DNA from: Hirschia sp.
GTDB taxonomy: Bacteria; Pseudomonadota; Alphaproteobacteria; Caulobacterales; Hyphomonadaceae
Direction of reading: 5' to 3'
NCBI GenBank assembly: GCA_002709235.1
Contig: PAQI01000002.1
Location: forward strand, 135,806-199,805
Length of the DNA: 64,000 nt
Shown here: piece after piece, positions 34,563 to 43,642 of the stretch
How the letters are laid out: each line of letters starts with the position of its first letter
Position numbering within the stretch: the first letter of the stretch is position 1
Notes under the pieces: generated by a model
Databases searched by the model: none
Told to the model about the DNA's origin: nothing
Seen by the model: the letters and a program-made list of their open reading frames with translations, nothing else
Program-made: the position numbers and the translations under genes

Positions 34563-35914
34563 CAGCGACCAATGCACGCGAAGTCAATTTTGATGGGCTG
34601 GTAGGCCCGACCCATAATTATGGCGGTCTGTCGGATGGCAATCTGGCATCCATGAACAATCTGGGCGATGTCTCCAACCCGCGTGAAGCAGCCTTGCAGG
34701 GCGTGGCCAAGATGCGCAGGCTGCTGGCGCTTGGCCTCACGCAAGGTGTGTTGCTCCCCCATGAGCGCCCACATATGCCAACTCTGAAAGCATTCGGGTT
34801 TACGGGCAGCGATGCAGAGATCCTGCAACGCGCGGCCTATGCGCCGGGGCTGGTGCCGAATGTGGCTTCAGCCTCTGCCATGTGGACGGCCAATGCCGCA
34901 ACAGTGTCTCCATCTGCGGACTGCCAGGACGGGCGCGTGCATTTCACGCCTGCCAATCTGACGGCCATGTTCCACCGCTCGATCGAGCATCCTGTGACAG
35001 GGCGCATGCTGAAGGCGATCTTCAATGATGATCGCCATTTTGCCCACCACCCGCCCGCGCCGTCTGGCGGTCGTATGGGTGATGAAGGCGCCGCCAATCA
35101 TGGGCGGTTGGCGCTCTCGCATGGCGCAAAGGGATTGCAACTGTTTGTCTATGGCCATTCTGCATTCGAGCGAGATCAGGGCACGCAGCGCTTCGCATCG
35201 CGTCAGGCCTTGCAGTGTTCACACGCCGTGGCGACGATGAACGATGTGCGCGGGGACAGCCTGATCTTCATCCGGCAAGCAGCACGGGCCATTGATGCAG
35301 GCGCGTTCCACAATGATGTGGTCAGCGTCACCAATGGAACGGCGCTGATGTTCCATGAGCACGCCTTTGAAGATCGTGATGGCACGCTGGAAGCGCTGAA
35401 ACAGCGTTGCGCCCCCTTGGGGTTCGAGCCCGTATTCATTGAAGCGCGCGCAGATGATGTCTCGCTGCAAGATGCAATTGGCTCCTATTTGTTCAACTCG
35501 CAGCTGGTCACATTGCCCGATGGTGCCATGGCGCTGATCCTGCCGACAGAGGCGGAAGACACGGCATCGACAAAAGCCTGGGTCGATGCGCAGATCGCGG
35601 GCAATGGTCCGATCCGACAGGCGCATTACATGGATCTCAAGCAGAGCATGAAGAATGGCGGCGGTCCTGCCTGTCTGCGTCTGCGCGTGGTGCTGACAGA
35701 TGACGAACTGGCTGCATTGCAGGGCCGGGCGCTGGTGGATGAGGCGATGGCGGACAAGCTGGAAGACTGGATCAAACGCCATTATCGCGACCGGCTCGCC
35801 ATTGCGGATCTGGCAGATCCTCAATTGCTTGTCGAATGCCGTGCAGCGCTCGATGAGCTGACGCAGATCACAGGTGTCGGCTCGATCTATGATTTCCAGC
35901 TGACAGGAAGCTGA
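34559..35914 (+). CDS. astB: N-succinylarginine dihydrolase
   Basis: The 451-residue protein is a guanidino-group modifying enzyme beginning REVNFDGLVGPTHNYGGLS, as AstB does. Its active-site Cys lies in GGGPACLRLRV near the C-terminus, with His and Glu/Asp elsewhere in the fold. It converts N-succinylarginine to N-succinylornithine, CO2 and ammonia. The succinylornithine aminotransferase AstC is not encoded here, so another ornithine-type aminotransferase must act from elsewhere. Confidence 0.96.
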   Translation: MTATNAREVNFDGLVGPTHNYGGLSDGNLASMNNLGDVSNPREAALQGVAKMRRLLALGLTQGVLLPHERPHMPTLKAFGFTGSDAEILQRAAYAPGLVPNVASASAMWTANAATVSPSADCQDGRVHFTPANLTAMFHRSIEHPVTGRMLKAIFNDDRHFAHHPPAPSGGRMGDEGAANHGRLALSHGAKGLQLFVYGHSAFERDQGTQRFASRQALQCSHAVATMNDVRGDSLIFIRQAARAIDAGAFHNDVVSVTNGTALMFHEHAFEDRDGTLEALKQRCAPLGFEPVFIEARADDVSLQDAIGSYLFNSQLVTLPDGAMALILPTEAEDTASTKAWVDAQIAGNGPIRQAHYMDLKQSMKNGGGPACLRLRVVLTDDELAALQGRALVDEAMADKLEDWIKRHYRDRLAIADLADPQLLVECRAALDELTQITGVGSIYDFQLTGS

Positions 35915-36029
35915 TCCACGTATCGTGAGGCCCGGTTTTCAAGGTGCCGGATACGAAATTAATCCAATTGCTGCGGCATTACTTCTGTGACACGCTCTTG
36001 AGTGAGGGGCTGGTTTAGGGAGGTAATAC

Positions 36030-36575
36030 ATGAAAAAACAAATAGTTACTGCTTTGCTTGCATCGGCGGCAATACTCGCGCCAATGCCAGCTTCTGCCGA
36101 AATCCTGATGAAGATCGAGGGGATCAGCGGTGCATCTTCACTCAAAGGTTATGAAGGCTGGATCAATGTTGACGGCCTGTCCGAAAACATGACGCGTGAG
36201 GTATCGCTATCTGATGGTGCCAAGCGGGAAGTGGGAATGCCAATGGTGCAGGAGATCAACATCTTCCGCCAAATGGACAATTCCAGCACCGAACTGCGCA
36301 CCTATTTCGCTTCGGGCAAGATCATTCCCGAAGTGACATTCGCAGTGCTTACGTCCCCGGAACAGGGCGAAGCTGTTGAAACGTCGAGCGTTGTTCTAAA
36401 GGATGTGATCATCACCAATATCTCGTCATCCTATGGCGAGGAGAGTTTTGAAGGTGTCAATCTCAGCTTTTCCAGGATCACCTGGAAAAATCCCAAGATC
36501 GATCCATCAGGCAAGGTCGTGCTCGAAAAGAGTGATCAGGCCACGTTCAATCTCATCACGGGCAAGCTGGAATAG
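36030..36575 (+). CDS. Orphan Hcp-like protein with a Sec signal peptide
   Basis: The 181-residue protein has a clear signal peptide (cleavage at about ASA23-E24), then a domain that reads like the type VI secretion tube protein Hcp. It begins EILMKIEGISGASSLKGYEGWINVDGLS and continues with STELRTYFASGKIIPEVTFAVLT, VVLKDVIITNISSS and VNLSFSRITW. A strong GGGAGG site precedes it. No other type VI genes are in the window. Hcp normally has no Sec signal, so this is probably an Hcp-fold periplasmic or secreted protein with a different use. Confidence 0.8.
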   Translation: MKKQIVTALLASAAILAPMPASAEILMKIEGISGASSLKGYEGWINVDGLSENMTREVSLSDGAKREVGMPMVQEINIFRQMDNSSTELRTYFASGKIIPEVTFAVLTSPEQGEAVETSSVVLKDVIITNISSSYGEESFEGVNLSFSRITWKNPKIDPSGKVVLEKSDQATFNLITGKLE

Positions 36576-36651
36576 TCGACACCGCGCCATTTACGCGACA
36601 GTTTCAGAGCGATAGCCTTCCGGAAGCATATATGTTCCGGGAGGCCGTCAC

Positions 36652-38130
36652 ATGGTTCAGTCGAGCGGCGTGATCCTCGCTCTTGATCAGGGCACGACCT
36701 CCAGCCGGACGCTGGCGGTCGGTCTGGATGGCGATGTGGTGGCCTCGGCGCAGGAAGAACTGCCGCAGATCTATCCTCATCCCGGATGGGTTGAGCATGA
36801 CCCACGGGCAATCTGGTCGACACAATTGCGCACGGCGGGATCTGTTGTCGCGCAATTGCAGGGCCGCCCAGTGCTGGCCCTGGGCATTACCAATCAGCGC
36901 GAAACAACCATCATCTGGGACCGCGCATCAGGCGAGCCGATCCACAACGCCATTGTCTGGCAGGACCGCCGCACAGCCTCCACCATCAACGCTCTGAAGG
37001 CAGACGGCCATGAAGAGACCATCAATAGTAAAACAGGCCTTGTGCTGGACCCATATTTCTCAGCCGCCAAGATCGCATGGATACTTGATCGCGTGGATGG
37101 CGCGCGGGCAAAGGCAGACCGCGGAGAGCTGGCGTTCGGAACGGTTGACTGCTGGCTGATCTGGAAGCTCACCGAGGGCCGGGTGCATGCAACAGACGCC
37201 ACCAATGCGGCGCGCACCAGCCTGTTCGATATCTCCCGCCAAAGCTGGGCCGCTGACCTCTGCGCATTGTTCAATGTGCCCATGTCCCTGCTACCGGAGG
37301 TCAAGGACTGCGCGGCTGATTTTGGCACCACGAAATTGCTGGGTTCGGACATTCCGATCAGGGGTGTTGCGGGTGATCAGCAATCGGCGGCGATCGGTCA
37401 GGCCTGCCTCAAGCCGGGAGAGGCCAAATGTACTTATGGCACGGGTGCCTTTCTTATCCTCAATACGGGCGAAACGCGCATCAATTCCGCCAACAGATTG
37501 CTGACGACAATTGCTTACAGGCTGGATGGAAAGACCGCGTTCGCACAGGAAGGTGCGATCCTGACAGCAGGCGCGGCGATCCAGTGGCTGCGCGACGGAC
37601 TGGGCATTATTCGTGATGGTGCAGAAGCTGAACGCCTTGCGGCAAGTGTCGATGACAATGCTGGCGTCTATATGGTGCCAGGCTTTACCGGGCTGGGCGC
37701 TCCGCATTGGGATGCTGATGCGCGGGGGTTGATATGTGGTCTTTCACGCGGCGCGACACGCGCGCATCTGGCGCGTGCAGCGCTTGAGGCGGCTGCCTAT
37801 CAGACACATGATCTGGTCGCGGCGATGTGTGCAGATGGTGCCATGATAGAGTGTTTGCGCATTGATGGTGGCATGGCTGCAAATGACTGGTTGGCGCAGT
37901 TTCTGGCAGACATTCTGGCGCTTCCGGTCGATCGTCCGGTCAATGTCGAAACCACGGCCCAGGGCGCTGCCATATTGGCCGCATTGGGCGCGGGGATCGT
38001 TGCGTCGATAGATGAGGCATTGACACTTTGGCAGTTGGACCGACGTTTTGACCCCTGCCTGAAACCAGATCAGCGCAGCGAATTGCTGGCCGGATGGAAC
38101 ACAGCGTTGAATCGAGCATTTACCGAGTAG
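36652..38130 (+). CDS. glpK: Glycerol kinase
   Basis: The 492-residue FGGY kinase begins with the phosphate-binding motif LALDQGTTSSRT. It also has the glycerol-site residues NQRETT and the WQDRRT signature, with GVAGDQQSAAIGQ and YGTGAFLILNTG further on. It phosphorylates glycerol to glycerol-3-phosphate in the cytoplasm. GGAGG lies seven bases before the ATG. It stands alone, without glpF or glpD nearby. Confidence 0.95.
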   Translation: MVQSSGVILALDQGTTSSRTLAVGLDGDVVASAQEELPQIYPHPGWVEHDPRAIWSTQLRTAGSVVAQLQGRPVLALGITNQRETTIIWDRASGEPIHNAIVWQDRRTASTINALKADGHEETINSKTGLVLDPYFSAAKIAWILDRVDGARAKADRGELAFGTVDCWLIWKLTEGRVHATDATNAARTSLFDISRQSWAADLCALFNVPMSLLPEVKDCAADFGTTKLLGSDIPIRGVAGDQQSAAIGQACLKPGEAKCTYGTGAFLILNTGETRINSANRLLTTIAYRLDGKTAFAQEGAILTAGAAIQWLRDGLGIIRDGAEAERLAASVDDNAGVYMVPGFTGLGAPHWDADARGLICGLSRGATRAHLARAALEAAAYQTHDLVAAMCADGAMIECLRIDGGMAANDWLAQFLADILALPVDRPVNVETTAQGAAILAALGAGIVASIDEALTLWQLDRRFDPCLKPDQRSELLAGWNTALNRAFTE

Positions 38131-38284
38131 TGCATTGAAAAATGGACAGGAAAATTCTTGTTTTCATTCAGCCTCAATTCAGGCGCACCAATCTATATTT
38201 GTACTCTAAAAGACATATCGGCGCTTTGCCCCTGAACAGGATATGGTAAACAAAAGCGCTCTACGGACATCAGGAGGGATGGGT

Positions 38285-39136
38285 ATGTGTAACAATCATG
38301 TGGTGGTGGCCAGCCAGAATGGGCCGGTAACACTTCACCGACGCGACGTTGTGCGCGGTCTTTGGGCCGGGTCGATGGTCGCTTTCACAGGCGCTTCCGT
38401 TTCCGGTTGTTCGACCAATCCCGCGACCGGGCGTTCGCAGATTGCGTTCATGTCCGATAGCCAGCTGGTATCCATGGCATCGCAGGCATGGGCCGATACC
38501 AAGAATGAATTGCCGATTTCCAAGGACCGCAACGCCAATCAGCGTCTCACACGTATTGGTGAGAAGATCCGCGTTGTCGCTTCCGAGCGCACGCCATCAC
38601 TGGCAAATGCGGACTGGGAATTCGTGGTCTTTGACACCGATGACAAGAATGCGTTCGTTCTGCCGGGCGGCAAGGTCGGTTTCTACAAGGGCCTGCTGGA
38701 TTATTCCGACAATGACGATCAGGTTGCCGCCGTGCTTGGTCACGAAGTTGGCCATGTCGAAGGCCGTCACTCCAATGAGCGCATGAGCCAGCAGACACTG
38801 GGCCAGGTGGGGCTGGTTGCGACCGGACTTGCTGCCACAATGTCTGACCTGAGCGCAGAGCAGCAGCAAATGGTCATGATGGGGGCCAGCGCTGGTCTGA
38901 CCCTTGGCATCATCCTGCCTTTCTCCCGGACACATGAACTCGAAGCCGATAAGCTGGGCGTCGACAGCATGTATAATGCTGGCTACGACCCGCGCGAAGC
39001 TGTGAACCTCTGGGTCAAGATGGGCCAGAACAGCAGCGGTGCACCGCCTGAATGGATGTCCACCCACCCCAGCCCGGAAACGCGTGTGCGGGAACTGACC
39101 AATTACATCAATGCAAAGGGCTATGCGCTGATGTAG
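38285..39136 (+). CDS. M48-family metalloprotease, Tat-type lipoprotein
   Basis: AGGAGG seven bases before ATG 38285 decides the start, giving 283 residues. The N-terminus has a twin-arginine motif (HRRDVVRG, Arg19-Arg20), a hydrophobic stretch and a lipobox ending at Cys42 (SVSGC). The zinc site is HEVGH at 153-157 with a downstream Glu in ELEADKLG. The family (Oma1/LoiP/BepA-like) takes part in outer membrane protein quality control. The Tat signal implies folding, possibly with zinc, before export. Confidence 0.88.
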   Translation: MCNNHVVVASQNGPVTLHRRDVVRGLWAGSMVAFTGASVSGCSTNPATGRSQIAFMSDSQLVSMASQAWADTKNELPISKDRNANQRLTRIGEKIRVVASERTPSLANADWEFVVFDTDDKNAFVLPGGKVGFYKGLLDYSDNDDQVAAVLGHEVGHVEGRHSNERMSQQTLGQVGLVATGLAATMSDLSAEQQQMVMMGASAGLTLGIILPFSRTHELEADKLGVDSMYNAGYDPREAVNLWVKMGQNSSGAPPEWMSTHPSPETRVRELTNYINAKGYALM

Positions 39137-39272
39137 GGTGATTTGCGGCGTTGTGATCAACACGACGTCGCACCCAGCGCGATTTTGCAAAACCGGGCCT
39201 TGCCCCACCTGCACAAAGGGCTTATGAACCCTCTCTCGGCGGTCCGAGGCATTTGTCTCGCTGCATCGTTGT

Positions 39273-39349
39273 GCCGACTTAGCTCAGTTGGTTAGAGCGC
39301 TTGATTGTGGATCAAGAGGTCTCTGGTTCAATTCCAGAAGTCGGTACCA
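39273..39349 (+). tRNA. tRNA-His (GTG anticodon)
   Basis: All arms fold. The acceptor stem is GCCGACT/AGTCGGT with G1-U72 wobble; T8-A9; D stem GCTC/GAGC; anticodon stem CTTGA/TCAAG around TTGTGGA; T stem TCTGG/CCAGA around TTCAATT. A73 (39346) is followed by an encoded CCA. The base before G1 is T, so the usual G-1:C73 pair of tRNA-His is absent. This fits the derived tRNA-His known in a group of alphaproteobacteria. Confidence 0.97.
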
Positions 39350-39485
39350 CTCCCTTAATCATGATAATTGTTCAGGCAGTTTGGGGCTTGAGCCCCGCGG
39401 GCAAGTGCGTATGCATGGCACGCTTAACAGGGCGAATTCCGATCTATCAGCCCGATCTATGCAAAGGGTGGGAACGCAAGGCCGC

Positions 39486-40442
39486 ATGACGAGCAATTGG
39501 GCCAGACAGGATGAGCGTGGATCTACGCTGGGCGTGACGTTCGCAGCAACACTCTATCGTGTACTGGGACGTGGTGCGTCATTGCTGTTGCTGTCTCCGG
39601 GTGTGCTCTATTTCTACCTGACCGGGCGTGCGCAAAGACGCGCAAGCATGGATTATCTCAATCGCATGCATGAGCTGGGACACATCCCGGCCAAACCCGG
39701 CTTCTGGATGGGCTATCATCATTTCATGGCCTTTACCGGCGCGATGCTGGACAGGCTGGGCTCATGGCTCGGTCGTTTCAAGCCGACAGATATCGATGGT
39801 GCAGATGGTGAGGATTTCAAGCAAGCCAAGGCGGCGGGTGGTGCACTGATCCTGACAGCTCATCTGGGTAATCCCGATCTTCTCAGAGCTGTTGCCACGG
39901 TCAATCGGCGGTTTCGCGTCAATGTGCTGATGGACACCGAAAATGCCGAAAAATACAATGGCGTCATCAATCAGCTTTCGAAATCCTCAACCGTCAGACT
40001 CGTGCAGGTCACCAGTATTGATGTGAATGTCGCCTTGAGCCTGTCTCAGGCGATTGAACGGGGAGAATGGGTGGTGATGGCGGCAGATCGTCGCCCGGCG
40101 CATAATCATGGGGGCGTTGTTCCCGTGAGTTTCCTGGGCGGCAATGTCTCCATGCCGATGGGCCCCTATATTCTGGGGGCAGCGTTGAAGTGTCCGGTTT
40201 ATTGCCTGGCTTGCGTGCGCAAGGATAAGGGCTTCAAACTGATATTCGACAAGCTCGCCGACCAGATGGATCTGCCACGCAAATCAAGGCTTGAAGCTGC
40301 CGGGGCTTATGCCCAGACTTATGCCAATTGGCTTGAACAGGCCGTCGCACAGGCACCCTTGCAGTGGTTCAATTTCTTTGACTATTGGGAGCCTGCGGCC
40401 ACAGGTGACATGACGCAGGACAGCGAGGGCACAACACATTGA
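39486..40442 (+). CDS. LpxL/HtrB-type acyltransferase, first gene of the aryl polyene cluster
   Basis: The 318-residue protein (start ATG 39486; ATG 39459 also possible) has a membrane-proximal N-terminus (about 20-45) and the acyltransferase motif HLGNPD (H-x4-D) in LILTAHLGNPD, followed by AADRRPAHNHGG. It resembles lipid A lauroyl acyltransferases, but in aryl polyene clusters relatives are thought to esterify or lipidate the polyene product. In several such clusters I remember this domain as fused to a glycosyltransferase; here the glycosyltransferase is a separate gene at 51306. It starts 136 bp after tRNA-His, so the cluster promoter should lie in that gap. Confidence 0.82.
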   Translation: MTSNWARQDERGSTLGVTFAATLYRVLGRGASLLLLSPGVLYFYLTGRAQRRASMDYLNRMHELGHIPAKPGFWMGYHHFMAFTGAMLDRLGSWLGRFKPTDIDGADGEDFKQAKAAGGALILTAHLGNPDLLRAVATVNRRFRVNVLMDTENAEKYNGVINQLSKSSTVRLVQVTSIDVNVALSLSQAIERGEWVVMAADRRPAHNHGGVVPVSFLGGNVSMPMGPYILGAALKCPVYCLACVRKDKGFKLIFDKLADQMDLPRKSRLEAAGAYAQTYANWLEQAVAQAPLQWFNFFDYWEPAATGDMTQDSEGTTH

Positions 40443-40858
40443 AGAATGCCATTGTCAGCGCAGTGATCGAAACCGAAGCGCATTTTCACGATATCGATCC
40501 GATGAATATTGTCTGGCACGGCAATTATCCGCGATTCCTGGAACTCGCGCGCGTCGCCCTGCTGGACAAGATCGACTATGCCTATGACGCGATGGTGGCA
40601 TCTGGCTATGCGTGGCCGGTGGTGGAGATGAACATCCGCTATGCCAAATCCATCGCGCTGCGTGACAAAATTCTGGTTGAAGCGGCCATAGTCGAGTGGG
40701 AAAACCGCCTTAAAATCGACTTCGAGATTCGTCACAAGGAGACGAATAAACGCCTGTGCCGGGCCTATTCGACTCATGTGGCGGTGGAGATGGAGACGCA
40801 GACCCTGCTATGGGAAACGCCGCCAGTTCTCCGTCAGAAACTGGAGCCATTTCTATGA
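40439..40858 (+). CDS. 4HBT-type thioesterase (YbgC-like)
   Basis: The 139-residue hotdog-fold thioesterase begins with a TTG that overlaps the acyltransferase stop. Its motif HDIDPMNIVWHGNYPRFLELAR contains the catalytic Asp (about D20) of the 4-hydroxybenzoyl-CoA thioesterase group. In aryl polyene pathways a thioesterase of this kind is present and may release or edit carrier-bound chains. Cytoplasmic. Confidence 0.88.
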   Translation: MKNAIVSAVIETEAHFHDIDPMNIVWHGNYPRFLELARVALLDKIDYAYDAMVASGYAWPVVEMNIRYAKSIALRDKILVEAAIVEWENRLKIDFEIRHKETNKRLCRAYSTHVAVEMETQTLLWETPPVLRQKLEPFL

Positions 40859-41403
40859 AGTCTCTCTTGCTTGCGACAGCCATGATTCTGTCTGCGCCAA
40901 TTGCAATCGCGCAGGATTGCATTGATCCGACCGAACTTGCTGGTCAGGACGGCGAGCGCGAATTCACACAGTCGCGCCACCTCAATGGTGTGCCGCGCCC
41001 TCTGACATCCAGCGGTGTCGTCAGCTTTTCAGATGAAGAGATTATCTGGTCGGTCACCACGCCTCTTACCATTGTCACGCGTATCGCACCCGAAGGGATG
41101 ACCCAATCGATAGAGGGTTCCAATCCAGAACCCATAGGCGCGGGCGGTGCCAACAATCCCTTGCTCAGCGATAGCGGGCTGCTGGATCTGATCCGGGGCG
41201 ATCTGTCTCAACTCGACCAACGCTATGACATCGTGCGCGCCGATGATGATGCGGGATGGTCACTCGATCTGACACCCAAGCAGGACGAAATGGGCGAGTA
41301 TGTCGACCGGATTTCAATCAGCGGGTGTTCAGCCGTGGACGTGATCTCCGTCTTCCAGTCAAATGCCGACATGATCTCAGTGGCGTTCCAGAAAGATAGC
41401 TAA
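40855..41403 (+). CDS. LolA-like outer membrane lipoprotein carrier protein
   Basis: The 182-residue protein has a signal peptide (cleavage near AIA-Q) and a LolA/LolB-like open beta-barrel pattern (REFTQSRHLNGVPRPLTSSGVVSFSDEEIIWSV). The start ATG 40855 overlaps the thioesterase stop. LolA-like proteins in aryl polyene clusters are thought to carry the lipidated pigment across the periplasm, together with the MMPL exporter encoded next. Confidence 0.8.
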   Translation: MKSLLLATAMILSAPIAIAQDCIDPTELAGQDGEREFTQSRHLNGVPRPLTSSGVVSFSDEEIIWSVTTPLTIVTRIAPEGMTQSIEGSNPEPIGAGGANNPLLSDSGLLDLIRGDLSQLDQRYDIVRADDDAGWSLDLTPKQDEMGEYVDRISISGCSAVDVISVFQSNADMISVAFQKDS

Positions 41404-41404
41404 C

Positions 41405-43642
41405 GTGCTCAAGGCGGCGAAAAGCGGACATACAATCGTTTTCGCTGTCATCTGGCTGGTGATCTGCGTACTGATTGTGAGTTGGCGACTATCTGGCGGG
41501 ACATCGATCCAGACAGATATTCGCGCCATCCTGCCGGAAGATCGTCATGCGCCTGCCGTTGAAGAGGCCCTGTCGACCGCCAATGCAAACGCATCCAACC
41601 GTCTGGCCTTGCTGATAAATGCCGGCTCACCTGATGTCGCCAAAGAGGCGGCAGACGATCTTCAATCGCAATTGCTGGCATCGGGCCTGTTTGTGAATGA
41701 TCTGGAGGACAGTGACGTCGTCGGTCGCTGGTTCTTCGAAAATCGGCGTGAACTGTCCTGTGAACGAACAGCAGACGGCTTTGATGACGCGGCTGCGCAA
41801 GCAGTCAGAAAGCAGGCTCTGGCCCGCATTTACGGTGTCACCTCGCCAGTGACGAGTGACCTGCTGAAAGCCGATCCTTTCTTGTTGACCTTGCGATTGT
41901 CCGAATGCCTGTCATCGGGCGTTGCGCGAGGATTGGGGCAAAACCAGCAATTGGTGAGTGGTCGTCTGACGCGTTCAGCCTTCCAGATGCAGACACAGGG
42001 CGAGGTCTTGGCACTGATTGGTGACTGGCGTGCCAATTGGGAAGATCGCGGCGTCACGCTCTACAGGTCCGGCGCCGTGTTTCATGCCTCACAGGCCGCG
42101 TCACAGGCGCAGGGTGAAATCAGCCTGATCGGCGGGGCTGGCATTGTCGGCGTGATCATCCTGTTCTGGTTCGTGTTTGGTCGGGCCAAGAATATCGCCG
42201 TAACGGCGCTGTTGATCGGTGCATCCTGCCTGTCCGGCTTTGCTGTGACCTTGCTGGTATTCGATCAGGTGCACATGCTGGCGCTCGTGTTTGCGGCCAT
42301 GCTGGTCGGGGTGGTGGCGGATTATGCCGTGCATGCCATGGCGGCCAGTACAGCCTGCGGCTGGGCGGCGCTGGAAGAACGGTTTGCACATCTGGTGCGC
42401 CCGATGACGATCTCCATGCTGACCACAGCCACCGGCTTTGGCGGGCTGGCCTTCCTGGGCGTTGACCTGTTTCGCCAGCTGGCAGTGTTTGCAGTCTCTG
42501 GCGTGGCTACGGCCTGGGTTCTGGTCCTGCTGGTCTATCTGCAACTCGACACCAGGCCGAAATACCCGGCACCCATTCTCAAACGCTGGACATTCATCAA
42601 TGACAGGCTGGACGCCATCCAGCCACCCGCTCTGGCCGGATTGGGCTTCGGGCTCCTCATGCTGACAATGGCGCTGGCGGGGGCCACGCAAGGCGGTGTG
42701 CTGGACGATATTCGCCAGTTTCAGGCACGCGATGCCGATCTGATGGCCGAGGAAGAAAAGGTTGCCGCGGTTTTTGGTGGAGGAATGGATCAGGTCTTCC
42801 TGATTTCACAGGGGACAACACCGGAAGATGCCCGCCAGAGGGAGGAGGCTGCCATTGCAGCTGCGCCAGAGGATGTGAGATTCCTGGCTCTTTCCAGATT
42901 TGATCCATCGCAAAATCGCCGCGCCGAAAATCAGGCCGCCCTGGAAACCAATCTGGAAGTGCCATATCTGGACGCGCATCTGGCCACATTGGGCCTGTCG
43001 GCTGAGCCCCCCAGTCGTGAGACGGAAGGTCTTGAGCGCCCCAATTTTCTGACGGATCTGGAATTTGATGGCCGCGATGGCATGCATTATCTGGTGGCGC
43101 GAGTGTCCAATGCCGATCAATGGGCCGGACCAGACATGGCAGGCGTCACGCTGGTTGATGCCGCTGATCAATATAGCCGCGCCTTTGGCCGATATCGCGA
43201 GCTTGGATTCAGATCGCTGTTCATCGCAGCCGCTGTCGCAGGGCTGTTCGTGGTGATCGTCTATGGAAGATTGTCAGCGCTTGCGATCGTGGCCGCACCC
43301 TTTGCGGCTGTCATCACCGGAATCTGGTTGCCAGTCCTGTTTGGTGCCAAGGCGTCCTTCTTCTCGATGGCGGGCGGCATGGTGTTGTTCGGGGTCGGCG
43401 TTGACTATTCCGCCTTCGCCTGGGAATCCGCGCAAAGACGAGAGAACTGGACACGCACCTCAGTTCTTGTTGGAGCGGTGACGACATTGCTTTCAATGGG
43501 GCTTATGATGCTCAGCGACTCATACCCGGTCAGAAGTTTTGGACTGACAGTCTCGACGGGTGTGATCGCTGCTCTATGTTTCTCTGTTGCACCATTTCTG
43601 ATCGCCAAGGGCGGATTAAAGCATGCAAACGCAAAACTGTGA
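41405..43642 (+). CDS. MMPL/RND-type exporter of the aryl polyene cluster
   Basis: The 745-residue protein shows the MMPL layout twice: one N-terminal helix (about 10-28), a periplasmic domain, then five helices (about 235-395); and a helix near 410, a second periplasmic domain, then five helices (about 595-735). GVVADYAVH and GVGVDYSAF are the Asp-containing helix-4 motifs of the two halves. It probably moves the pigment or its lipid precursor across the inner membrane using the proton gradient. GTG start two bases after the LolA-like gene. Confidence 0.88.
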   Translation: MLKAAKSGHTIVFAVIWLVICVLIVSWRLSGGTSIQTDIRAILPEDRHAPAVEEALSTANANASNRLALLINAGSPDVAKEAADDLQSQLLASGLFVNDLEDSDVVGRWFFENRRELSCERTADGFDDAAAQAVRKQALARIYGVTSPVTSDLLKADPFLLTLRLSECLSSGVARGLGQNQQLVSGRLTRSAFQMQTQGEVLALIGDWRANWEDRGVTLYRSGAVFHASQAASQAQGEISLIGGAGIVGVIILFWFVFGRAKNIAVTALLIGASCLSGFAVTLLVFDQVHMLALVFAAMLVGVVADYAVHAMAASTACGWAALEERFAHLVRPMTISMLTTATGFGGLAFLGVDLFRQLAVFAVSGVATAWVLVLLVYLQLDTRPKYPAPILKRWTFINDRLDAIQPPALAGLGFGLLMLTMALAGATQGGVLDDIRQFQARDADLMAEEEKVAAVFGGGMDQVFLISQGTTPEDARQREEAAIAAAPEDVRFLALSRFDPSQNRRAENQAALETNLEVPYLDAHLATLGLSAEPPSRETEGLERPNFLTDLEFDGRDGMHYLVARVSNADQWAGPDMAGVTLVDAADQYSRAFGRYRELGFRSLFIAAAVAGLFVVIVYGRLSALAIVAAPFAAVITGIWLPVLFGAKASFFSMAGGMVLFGVGVDYSAFAWESAQRRENWTRTSVLVGAVTTLLSMGLMMLSDSYPVRSFGLTVSTGVIAALCFSVAPFLIAKGGLKHANAKL

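Noticed and set aside
39383-39396. GGGGCT-TG-AGCCCC hairpin behind tRNA-His
   Set aside because: The loop is too small for a stable terminator and no T-run follows; it may be chance in GC-rich DNA.
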